DNA from: Saccoglossus kowalevskii
Lineage: Eukaryota > Hemichordata > Enteropneusta > Harrimaniidae
NCBI RefSeq assembly: GCF_000003605.2
Contig: NW_003142809.1
Span: forward strand, 13,534-40,344
Direction of reading: 5' to 3'
DNA length: 26,811 nt
The notes beneath the pieces are model-generated. The model had not been told where the DNA came from. It made no database searches and worked only from the letters and a program-made list of their open reading frames with translations. Positions 18,861-26,382 of the stretch are shown here, piece by piece; position 1 is the first letter of the stretch; each line of letters opens with the position of its first letter. A program made the translations under genes and the position numbers.

Positions 18861-19540
18861 GTGTTACTGTCAGTATAGTACCTACGTGGAAACTTTGAAC
18901 TGAATTGGACTATATCTTACAGAGGAAATCGCATGAACGAAAAGCGCAGCCAGTAGGGTATTGTTGTTCAAGTATCTCCAAAAAAATATGGCTTGCACCG
19001 TAACCTAATATGTAAGATCATCAAACTTTGATGTCAGCAATAGGCATGATAACATACAAAGTTTGATTGAAAATGCCTTATTCAACTTTGAACTGAATCA
19101 GGCCATATGGCCCTGTTCAGCTCCATGAAACAGTTCCGGACGTGTTATAGAATGCGATTTTACCTTTTTTTGACAGAATGGTCACAAATGTGATCAAATC
19201 TCAAAACAAAACATGTTGTTGTGTTACCTTGCAGTACACTACCTATGTATAAACTTTCAAGTAAATCAAGCCATATCTTTTGGAGGAATCGGCACAAAAA
19301 AGAAAACAAAAATGACCGCCAATCGGCCATTTTGGTCAAAATTTTGAAAAAAATATGACGTACACGTGTAACCCAATATACATGATCATCATACAAAGTT
19401 TGATTGAAATCGCCTATTCAGCCATGAGAAACAGTTCCGGACACGTTACAGACTGATTTTAAGATATTAAACAAAATGGCCGCCATTTCGACAAATTTGA
19501 TCAAGTCCCAAAGCAAAACATGGTGTTGTCACAGTGTTAT
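18861..19540. repeat. Tandem repeat family, two units (A 18861-19220, B 19221-19540)
   Basis: Both units carry the same blocks: GTGTTAC(C/T) at the start, an AGTA.A.TACCTA segment, a CATATCTT.TGGAGGAATCG segment, AAAATATG, a GTAACC-AATAT segment, ACAAAGTTTGATTGAAA, GAAACAGTTCCGGAC, and an AAAATGG or similar end. Unit spacing is about 360 and 313 bp. The family resembles dispersed non-coding repeats common in marine invertebrates. The third unit is split by the solo LTR and resumes at 20126. Confidence 0.8.
19537..19540. other. Target-site duplication TTAT, left copy
   Basis: TTAT directly precedes the LTR start TGTCACGG. The identical TTAT follows the LTR end at 20126-20129. Confidence 0.8.
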
Positions 19541-20125
19541 TGTCACGGGGGGAAATCTCATCTCGTCTCTCTATCGCGTCCCCTTGAGGTACCGGACCAG
19601 GAAAGTCACTTAAACCTTACAGTCAAATAAGATACACACAAGGTTCAATAGCTAGTCTTTAGTCGGTCAGTCGAGTACTCTATAAGACACAGCGTCCTGG
19701 GGAAAAGTCCCCAAGACTATCGCAAGGCTGGCCCAAGACTAGACTCTAGACTCGCCCCAAGACTCTCCAGGACTGCGTCTCTCCTCGTGTACTCGCCAAG
19801 ACCAACTAAAAACAACTTTATACACTTTCAAAACCTTAACCAATTACAAAGAAGTATAAAGACTATAGGGCGTAACCTTCAATCATACAGCCAATCACAC
19901 TAAGTACTGAACACGTCATATCTTTTGATTAATCGTTCACTACATTAATAACTGCGAATACCAAACTGTCAGAAATAATAGTCCGAATAGCGACGGTTAT
20001 CTCGTAATTAGTTCCAAATCACTGAGTCGAGTTCCGTCCAGAACCTCAAATGGGCGGAAACGATGACAGACAACACATCAGCTAATTAAGTCGGACAACA
20101 GATAGGCAAAAACAAATTCATCACA
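19541..20125 (+). mobile_element. Solo LTR of an LTR retrotransposon, 585 bp
   Basis: The element begins TGTCACGGGG and ends TTCATCACA, giving the TGT...ACA ends typical of LTRs. It is flanked by identical 4-bp duplications (TTAT). It carries a TATAAGA box at 19681. Removing it together with one TTAT restores the uninterrupted repeat unit: GTGTTATCTTAAAGTATAG lines up with GTGTTACCTTGCAGTACAC of unit B. This is strong internal evidence of insertion. No internal retrotransposon region is present, so the element probably recombined between its two LTRs. The strand is inferred from the TATA box. It cannot be tied to the gag relic at 11.6 kb. Confidence 0.88.
19681..19687 (+). promoter_or_regulatory. 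TATA box inside the LTR
   Basis: TATAAGA lies about 140 bp into the LTR, a plausible U3 promoter position. It is followed at about 19698 by a small palindrome (TGGGGA-AAAG-TCCCCA). Confidence 0.5.
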
Positions 20126-20400
20126 TTATCTTAAAGTATAGTGCCTGAACTGAATCGGGCAATATCTTATGGAGGAATCAGCACGAAAACGGAAAAAAAA
20201 TGGTCCCCGGTCGGCCTTCTTGGACTGAATCTTGAAAAAAAAGTGACGTGCACCCAATATGCATGATTACCATACAAAGTTTAATTGAAATTACCCTGTT
20301 CAACTCCGTGAAACAGTTCTGGACACGTTTAAATACCAGAATTTAACAAATGTGAGGACAAAATGGCTGCCAGTCAGCCATATTTAATCAAATCATAACG
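20126..20400. repeat. Tandem repeat family, unit C (right part) and a partial end
   Basis: Directly after the LTR the sequence resumes CTTAAAGTATAGTGCC, then CAATATCTTATGGAGGAATC, ACAAAGTTTAATTGAAA and GAAACAGTTCTGGACACG, matching units A and B in order. The similarity then fades through 20346-20560, which looks like a rearranged extra piece of the same family. Confidence 0.75.
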
Positions 20401-21297
20401 AAAATTGGCGTGCATGTGTAGGTCATCATACTTTGTCTGTATGCCAAGCTTGAACGCGATTGATCGAAGGGTGTCCGAGAAATGGCTCCGGGCGGACGGA
20501 ACCCAAAATAATGGTCCCCGTTTTCGTACTTCGTCCGAACGAGACTAAAATATCCAAATGTACGGTTTGTAGAAAACCACAACCACCCAATCAATAAATG
20601 GTTTAATATGTTTTAATTGTTTTGTTATGATTAACAATAGAATTGCTGCTCGGTTTCCATACAATGTATCAATATATCGATAGTTTTTTTTTTCCACTAT
20701 AAAACAAGGTTCAACTCAGGAATAATTGTCTCATTTGCATAAATTAATATTCATGAGCAATGAAAAAACTCGTCTTTTCAGTAAAATTGTGCCAAAATGC
20801 TTTCCGATAGCTTACATGATAGTTCTAAATTGACTGATTCTATCTGATTAATCGAAAAATTGAGGTGCTTTTTGAGACACATTTTTGATCAGTTGAAAGT
20901 AACCACAGGTTTGTTCTTTACCCTGATCATAGCAAGTTGCGAAATTCATAGAGAATGCAGAAGCACGTTTATATTTCACTCTAGTACTATTGCTAAAAAT
21001 TCATCAAAATGTTTTCAGTAACTTTTATCAGTGACAAGTTATCTAATCAGTATGCATTTCGAGAAACCACAGTGTGTTTACATGCGCAGTTTGAAATGGA
21101 ACAATTTCGAACGCAATAAAATCACGTGTAGAACTCGGGCTCCGGCAGGGAATTGTGGCGTCAAACTGGCTGTCGGTTGAATTGTATTGCAATAAACATA
21201 ATTTTAGAGCCTGTTTTTTTCTATGAATTGTTTCTAAGTTTTGTTGAGGATTATTCTGTATAGAAATTGATGAAATTATTTAATATGTTCGTTACAG
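20401..21297. other. No gene recognised
   Basis: AT-rich sequence. At about 20731-20756 there is an octamer-like ATTTGCAT close to ATTCATGAG, an arrangement often seen in AT-rich non-coding spacers. No open frame with exon boundaries was seen. Confidence 0.4.
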
Positions 21298-21492
21298 GGA
21301 CGTTGTTGCTTTGACGATGGGCTACTGACGACTGACTTCGAAACGTTCCATTCAGATTGGATGGCGCTCACTCGTGCCAACTCCCCCCCCCCTGGTCTGG
21401 CGCAACAAAGGCATTCCATTTACATTTTCAAACTGAAAGCGTGCATGGACCAAGGGCGGTGGGCAAAGGTGCCTGCGTTAGTACAATACTAG
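21298..21492 (+). other. Possible terminal exon of unknown gene
   Basis: The sequence TTCGTTACAG ends an acceptor-like stretch at 21297. The frame after it is open for 64 codons (GRCCFDDGLLTTDFETFHSD, WMALTRANSPPPGLAQQRHS) to a TAG at 21490-21492. A C run near 21384-21393 encodes the PPP. No domain is recognised and no upstream exon was found, so this may be chance. Confidence 0.2.
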
Positions 21493-21721
21493 AGACAATA
21501 CATGAATATTTCTTTCTTGGATAAAATAAGTTATTATTAACAATCTAGAAATGATAAAACAGTACTACGAGCATTACCGTCTGTGGTGACATGTTTTGAC
21601 TCGAACTCTTACATGTATTGAATTTGCGTCTTGCCCAGACTCCGAGTTTTAGAAAACGTACGTCTAGCGCGTACAAGACATGGCCGCGCGCTTTTTGAAA
21701 ACGTTCACCCCCGCTTTTCAT

Positions 21722-22429
21722 ACTAATATACGGGGTATGACACACCCAAAGGCGACCAATAAGTGTTCGCCATATAGTACACATGACCTGCAACTTTTCA
21801 TCCAATACTCGTACCATTGCTTACGAATACCATGCTCTTCTTCGCATTATTATGTCTGCGTTTTATTGAAGGAGGTACACACCATGTTCAATCATTAACA
21901 AACATAATTCACTAATCTGGGCTCAATATCGAATGTTTGCTGTGAAATGCAGAAACTTTAATAATCGCTGTTGTGCGCTCACTCATGATGCGAGGCTGTC
22001 ACTAGATGCATAGCTGCCGTTCTGTGCATATTTAAAGTTAGTTCGATGACGGGCGAAATAATCTTACCGGCACTAAAACAACGATATACCCTCGCACTAC
22101 TGCAGCTACTGATGCGTTGTTAACAGCCAACGTCCCGGGTGACTCTGATTTTGAACAATATTTGTACAGCCGACGCCAGGGTTCGATAACTCAAATAATA
22201 GGCTTGATCAAGCAAAATTGTCAATATGTTCATGAACAATTTGGTTCATTTCTGTATTCATAAAAAAAAAAACCATCACATAAAAATTACGTACAACTTT
22301 ACGCTAAAATAATGATGATGTGGTTATTTGGCACTCGACCGTCAACTACGAACACCATAAACGAGAAGTCTGGTACGCGGTGTGTCCGAAAATGGGACAC
22401 ACTGTGTCATACCCCGTCTATATTATAGT
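21722..22429. repeat. Inverted repeat pair spanning 708 bp
   Basis: The left arm 21722-21744 (ACTAATATACGGGGTATG, then ACACA) and right arm 22403-22429 (TGTGTCATACCCCGT, then CTATATTATAGT) are reverse complements over about 23-27 bp with two small gaps and an exact 15-bp core. They could be the ends of a non-autonomous DNA element or two oppositely oriented copies of one repeat. No target duplication was recognised. The interior contains the 22382 frame start and otherwise no recognised gene. Confidence 0.45.
22381..22401. repeat. Short hairpin
   Basis: TGTGTCC-GAAAAT-GGGACACA forms a 7-8 bp stem with a six-base loop directly beside the right inverted-repeat arm. Confidence 0.5.
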
Positions 22430-22450
22430 TCCGCTAAATATTTCTCCTTT

Positions 22451-22621
22451 ATGGCGGAAACTAAGGAAACGAGAAATGTGCACGCGAGCGAGCGTTTCTT
22501 TTGGGTATTTGACAAAACGAAAAAATGGCCGGCGGTGGCGCCGTTCAATACTTCTTACGCCGCTAATTCTTTCCTTACGGCTCGAAGGATACAATGCGTT
22601 TCAAATCGAATGTGGAATTAA
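22451..22621 (+). CDS. Small coding-looking ORF of unknown function, 56 codons
   Basis: ATG at 22451 (context TTTATGGCG) opens MAETKETRNVHASERFFWVF, DKTKKWPAVAPFNTSYAANS and ends at TAA 22619-22621. It is richer in G and C than its surroundings. An in-frame upstream ATG at 22382 would add 23 residues, but its part overlaps the hairpin and the inverted-repeat arm, so the 22451 start is preferred. A second frame is open over the same stretch (22320-22625), so the evidence for coding is limited. No domain recognised. Confidence 0.3.
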   Translation: MAETKETRNVHASERFFWVFDKTKKWPAVAPFNTSYAANSFLTARRIQCVSNRMWN

Positions 22622-22744
22622 ATAATATAAGCGAATGGTACAGCCAGAATTGTGTACATATATAAGGTACAATTAGAAACAGTTTTCAAAGTAAATGTAT
22701 TTTATTGTCATTATTAAAATAAATTGTCATTAATCTTGGCTTAC

Positions 22745-23050
22745 CTTACACTTGCCTACCGCCCTTGCTTGGACACGTAATTAATGGTAGTGTTGAGGGG
22801 CGCCTTCTCTGAACGATTCCCTTAAAATAACAAGAGGTTTCTTTACCGGAGGGGGTGTAGTGTCCCAGCAATTCAACCATCCCCAGTCTAGCTACTTCTG
22901 GGAAAGTTATGGCATACCCTTGGTATGTGGAGAGTAAATATCCGCCATTGGATTGGGGGGTACGTGGAAAGAATTCAGACTGATCTCGCATTCGTTTTTG
23001 AATTCTGTGGGAACGTTTTTTTTTTCTTGCCACCAGAATTTAAAATGCAC
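22745..23050 (-). other. Putative exon with a consensus splice donor
   Basis: The minus-strand stretch ends at AAG-GTAAGC (donor 22744-22739). Two frames are open: one of 95 codons (FPEVARLGMVELLGHYTPSG; stop just before the donor), and one at the upstream end (KFWWQEKKNVPTEFKNECEI). Neither matches a family I recognise. It may be a 5' untranslated first exon. On the opposite strand, an ATG at about 23062 followed by GAA-GTAAGT could be a divergent small exon. Confidence 0.25.
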
Positions 23051-23161
23051 TCTTATACGTTATGACGGAACGGGAAGTAAGTGAGCCGAAGTGTTTTTTG
23101 GACGTAGCTCCGTCTTTGAGAATACAATACTAATAATCAAACAAGCGTTGTTACTTGTTTT

Positions 23162-23167
23162 TTTATT
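23162..23167 (-). terminator. Possible poly(A) signal AATAAA for the three-exon gene
   Basis: AATAAA on the minus strand lies about 265 nt after the stop codon at 23430. It is in the right place to end that transcript, but AATAAA is common in AT-rich DNA. Confidence 0.3.
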
Positions 23168-23224
23168 TAAATAAACATACTCTATCATTTCTTTTCTTGA
23201 AGCTTTCCTTCTCGCCCGAATTCG

Positions 23225-23447
23225 AGTTACCTATAGATGAGAGAGAGATAAACACTAGTGCAACGAACAACAGCCAGAACAAATTTTTGATCGAGGTATA
23301 CAAGAACTTACATTAATTGAACCTTCTTTTACCCCCCCCCCCCCAGTTACATGTAAATGAGAGAGAGAGAAATAAACATTAATGCAACGACTAGCTAGAA
23401 AAAATCGTGATCGAGAGTAACGGTAGCTACTAACTTGCATCAATTGA
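23225..23447. repeat. Tandem duplication, period ~121 bp
   Basis: Unit 1 (23225-23320) and unit 2 (23346-23447) share GTTAC, a T.TA.ATGAGAGAGAGA block, AATAAAC or ATAAACA, AGTGCAACGA or AATGCAACGA, a GATCGAG segment, and an ACTT(A/G)CAT.AATTGA end. A C run at 23332-23344 lies between them. The duplicated end includes the stop codon region of the gene at 23430-24085. Confidence 0.8.
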
Positions 23448-24085
23448 CAGTAGCCACTCGGCTGTTAAATTATAACAAGTTAACATTATTTTTATCGAAC
23501 GAACGAGCGTTTTTATTTTTTTAAACAAAACCCGCCTTGTTCTGACAGGCCAACTGTTAACATCATCTTCATACAGCTCCGGGATGAGAATAGTAGTATT
23601 CTGTCAAAAGATAAAACATACATTTCGATTTCTAGACACTTCGACCAAAATTGGACATCACATTCAGTGAAACAAACACTGTGGTCTGCGAGCACTGGGA
23701 AAAGAACGACGTTATGGAGATCGGGTCGAGACGGCGGGTCGTCTGAAATAGGTGGTTCGGGATGTCTAGGGGTACCGGGTCGAGTTGTCCAGTACCCTCA
23801 ATTTCGCCGAGGAAAACGAACGAGCAAATAACACCTAATCTAAGACAACAACTTACGCTGATCGGCTGCCTTAATTCCGACATCTCCCCTGACGCGAGAC
23901 TTTGTTTATACTTCCACTAAAAAAATTCAATCATTTTCATGACTGATCGATTACACACACACAACAACAACAGCACAAAAGCTTACCTTGTAAGTCGAAT
24001 GATCCATAACACTCATATCTTGGGTGTTCAAAGGCCCATCTGATGAGGCCGTATACACCAAATGCGGACAGCTTTGATTTACCAT
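23430..24085 (-). CDS. Candidate three-exon gene of unknown function, 109 residues (exons 24085-23987, 23916-23857, 23600-23430)
   Basis: Exon 1 starts with ATG (context GGCATGG, in-frame TAG ten codons upstream). It reads MVNQSCPHLVYTASSDGPLN, TQDMSVMDHSTYK and ends at a GTAAGC donor. Intron 1 is 70 nt and ends in TTTTTTTAG. Exon 2 (20 codons) reads WKYKQSLASGEMSELRQPIS and ends at a GTAAGT donor. Intron 2 is 256 nt and ends in TATCTTTTGACAG. Exon 3 reads NTTILIPELYEDDVNSWPVR, TRRVLFKKIKTLVR and stops at TAG 23430-23432. All three exons are phase 0 and stop-free in the joined frame, and all four splice sites are close to consensus. I recognise no domain. The last 20 residues lie in AT-rich sequence, so exon 3 could end earlier. 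A 560-bp MITE sits 39 bp upstream of the ATG. It is a better gene candidate than any long frame in the window, but needs transcript support. Confidence 0.5.
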
Positions 24086-24123
24086 GCCAACTGCACGACT
24101 CGTGGGCTATTTGTTGCACGCTA

Positions 24124-24683
24124 GACTGGCACAGTCGGGCGATTAATTTGTTTTTGTAGTTTAAATAAAATAAAAAAAGTCGAGAAATGAAGGTGTTAGC
24201 GCGAAATCACCCCGACTGGTTTATTCTGCATGGCCCTCTACCGACACTGCAGGAACCCGTCGTTTTTTCAACGGGTAATTATGTTAATGAGTGTTCTAAT
24301 TGACAATCATCTAAGCCAATCACAACGTCTCTTCAACTGACCTCTAACCGAGAAGACATCGGCTGATTGTAGCATCCGATTTTGTTTAATTCTACGACTA
24401 GTACGAGTTACTTTTTAAGTCTATTTGCGACGACTATGACAAACTCGAATTTCAACGTGCCGCCATGTTGGGTCTGCAGTGTGACCTTTACCATGTACAC
24501 CTCCTTATGCACGTATTTCCGTGCCCATCTCATTATATTATGTGCATTCATGAATATTTAATAGCAATGAATTTTCTGCAGAATAAACCAGTCGCGTCAA
24601 CACCTCCATTTCGCGCCAACACCTCCATTTCGCATTTTATTTAAACTAAAAACAACGAATTAATCTCCCCGACTGCGCCAGTC
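24124..24683. mobile_element. Non-autonomous DNA transposon (MITE), 107-bp terminal inverted repeats
   Basis: The left end at 24124-24230 and right end at 24577-24683 are imperfect reverse complements along their whole 107 bp. The outer tips are GACTGGCACAGTCGGG and CCCGACTGCGCCAGTC. The inner edges are TTATTCTGCA and TGCAGAATAA. TA flanks both sides (24122-24123 and 24684-24685), suggesting a TA target duplication as in Tc1/mariner-type elements. Each tip is itself a small palindrome (GACTG...CAGTC). The right arm contains a 19-bp block, CGCGNCAACACCTCCATTT, in two tandem copies (24594-24631), where the left arm has only one. The 346-bp core has no coding capacity. Confidence 0.85.
24594..24634. 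repeat. Two tandem 19-bp copies inside the right MITE arm
   Basis: CGCGTCAACACCTCCATTT is followed directly by CGCGCCAACACCTCCATTT. The left arm has one diverged copy of this block, so the duplication arose after the arms formed. Confidence 0.8.
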
Positions 24684-24685
24684 TA

Positions 24686-25242
24686 ACCGACAACCTTCAA
24701 TTTTGTTGTCAATCACGTCACTACGCACGGCCATTTTTCCCGTAATTGTTACGTCTGAAAACGTACTACAAAAAGTCATTCATCAATAAGTATGAGTAGA
24801 TTTGGATATAAATGATATGCCATGATTTGTTGATTTAGCATTGTTTTTAAAGAGAACAATGAAGAAAGAACTAATAACCACATACATCTCATTTTACATA
24901 GGCAGAAAAGTAATTTGTAAAAAAAAAATATTTATTTTATAAATGTTTTATAAATTACAGTTGAAAAAAGTTTTACAAATCACAAAGCCAATCAAGTCTG
25001 TCAATGATTGACGAAAATCAGTAAAGGTTTATGATTAATAGGCGTTACATCAAATGTCTCAAATAGACAATCGATAAGATGTTTTATAAATATTTTATAA
25101 AACATTCATGCCTGTATGAATTGAAGTGTATGTCCAGGAAAAAAATATCACCAATAACATTGGGTTAAGTGGTGTTTCTTAGAAGACTGTCACCTGTAAA
25201 TATAGTGAAACATATAGTTGTAAAGTAAAAAACACGTTAAGT
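24686..25242. other. No gene recognised; very AT-rich
   Basis: Several TTTATAAA-type motifs occur at 24932-24955 and 25079-25105. No open frame or exon boundary of interest was seen. An AATAAA on the minus strand at 25243-25248 could end a transcript from the Myb-like relic. Confidence 0.4.
25079..25105. repeat. Perfect 27-bp palindrome
   Basis: ATGTTTTATAAA-TAT-TTTATAAAACAT has two perfect 12-bp arms around a 3-bp centre. Related half-sites (ATGTTTTATAAAT) occur about 130 bp to the left. Confidence 0.85.
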
Positions 25243-25466
25243 TTTATTGCGCTTAATCATATCACATTTTTAATTTTCCTCCTTGATCCATCACTGAAGA
25301 CTTTAACACTACTGAAATAACAGTTAATCCTTGTGGTTACACGTTAAACAAATATAGACCAACAACGAAACAATAATACCGAGATAGTATATGGATGCCA
25401 AAAAATAATGATCATTATATGCACAGTGAAACATTTAATATGAATATTGATTCACCTGCAACTCAC

Positions 25467-25816
25467 CTGTGTCGCCACTGCCACTAAATACATAAGGCAC
25501 TGTAGTGTACTACTGTTTTCGCTATCTTTGTCACTAATACACTCTACGATGGCACCCGTTACGGGGTTTATAGCGGACCATCTTCTCAAAATGTTTGCCA
25601 ACTCATCGTAGAAAGACATGGTCCTGCGTTTCCTACCACTACGGTTATTATTTTTGGTAACTTGAAAAATTTTACTTTTCGATGGCACTGCTCTGCGGTT
25701 CTATCTAATCCCGATTCTTTGCCGTTTCCCGCAATAATCCGTCTATCAGTCTGAGACTACTTACCTCTTACCAAATGGAAATCACTACTTTATTGTCACT
25801 CCAATTATTTCCGCCA
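25467..25816 (-). pseudogene. Myb/SANT-like (trihelix-type) DNA-binding domain relic
   Basis: This domain type binds DNA and is often encoded beside Harbinger-type transposases. Reading down the minus strand: GGNNWSDNKVVISIW (the first tryptophan helix; first W near 25803), a TAA, and EVSSLRLIDG. One frame over come RIIAGNGKESGLDRTAEQCH and RKVKFFKL. After another shift come VTKNNNRSGRKRRTMSFYDE and LANILRRWSAINPV. The family signature is W-S-D-x-E-V..LI.IW, a ...G..RT..QC..K.K.LK block, then ..V.KDNN..SG..RKT..FY.EL..IL..RP...P. The YRNxxVYE segment between helices 1 and 2 seems deleted. A consensus donor GTGAGT follows the last codon CAG (donor 25466-25461). Its acceptor candidate (TTATTTCAG, AG at 25312-25313) would give an immediate TAG. 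One stop and two frame changes indicate a dead copy. Confidence 0.65.
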
Positions 25817-26361
25817 CTACTCGCTCACAGACCAAATAGTCCATGAGCCAGACCCCCCAAAATAGCTTAACGGTACCATTTGAGGGGGCAAATTCAATCA
25901 TATATTTTTGGAAAGCTTAACACCTATACTTTATGAAAATTGATGGTGGACGTGTAAAAAATGTAGCTTTTTGCTGGAAAAAATGCGTTACCATAGCAAC
26001 AACCTAAATATTACAAAAACATCCGGACTGTGCTGTAAAATGGATTATATAAATATTTTTATATTTCTACTACAAGCATTGATTACTGGACGTCATGTTA
26101 ATGCTTCAATATAGTGAAATGACTTTCTCTGCATGAATCGAAATCCTAATATGATATATTTTTTAGGGGTAAAAGCAAATTTAAATTTTTCCCACCAAAT
26201 ATCACATTCATGGTATGAACGCATTTGTTTATTTTAAAAATTTACCCATCAACATTTTTCTCTTCGTTCCATATTGTAATTTAAACAAATATTAAGTTGT
26301 ACATGTATACAGCGCCCTCTAGTGATGTATTGTAAAATCTCCCAGCATCCTTCTCTTCAAC
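25817..26361. other. No gene recognised; possible repeat
   Basis: AT-rich sequence containing a G run near 25886 and an X-box-like site. The string GCGCCCTCTAGTG at 26311 is common in dispersed elements. A minus-strand frame at 26281-26499, preceded by an acceptor-like CTTTCTACAG, shows no recognisable domain. Confidence 0.4.
25987..26000. promoter_or_regulatory. X-box-like RFX site
   Basis: GTTACCATAGCAAC fits the RFX X-box consensus (GTTnCC-AT-RGnAAC). It lies about 360 bp upst of the candidate start codon at 26362, farther than typical ciliary X-boxes. Such strings also occur in dispersed repeats, so function is uncertain. Confidence 0.35.
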
Positions 26362-26382
26362 ATGGCAGCCTTGACGTTGCAG
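26362..26382 (+). CDS. Candidate first coding exon (partial gene)
   Basis: ATG at 26362 in a good context (CAACATGGC) opens MAALTLQ and is followed by CAG-GTTAGT, a near-consensus donor at 26383. The window ends at 26811 in ACCATTACAG, which has the form of an acceptor, so the next exon could begin exactly past the edge. The frame itself runs only a few codons beyond the donor before a stop. No function can be read from seven codons. Confidence 0.3.

Noticed and set aside
22181-22200. GGTTCGATAAC resembling a tRNA T-loop
   Set aside because: No T-stem pairing and no D- or anticodon arm upstream. No other tRNA-like B box with partner A box was found.
24040-24047. CTGATGAG as a hammerhead ribozyme core
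   Set aside because: No CGAAA partner motif and no matching stem II follow at the needed distance. It is also inside exon 1 of the candidate gene on the other strand.
23937-24119. 60-codon minus-strand ORF beginning near the MITE border (HESCSWHGKSKLSAF...)
   Set aside because: It has no ATG start and, when joined to the next exon, reaches a stop after three codons. The overlapping frame starting at 24085 splices cleanly in phase 0 and is preferred.
25759-25764. GTAAGT on the minus strand as a splice donor
   Set aside because: Family similarity of the Myb/SANT-like domain continues through this point (EVSSLRLIDG), so it is probably coding sequence and not an intron start.
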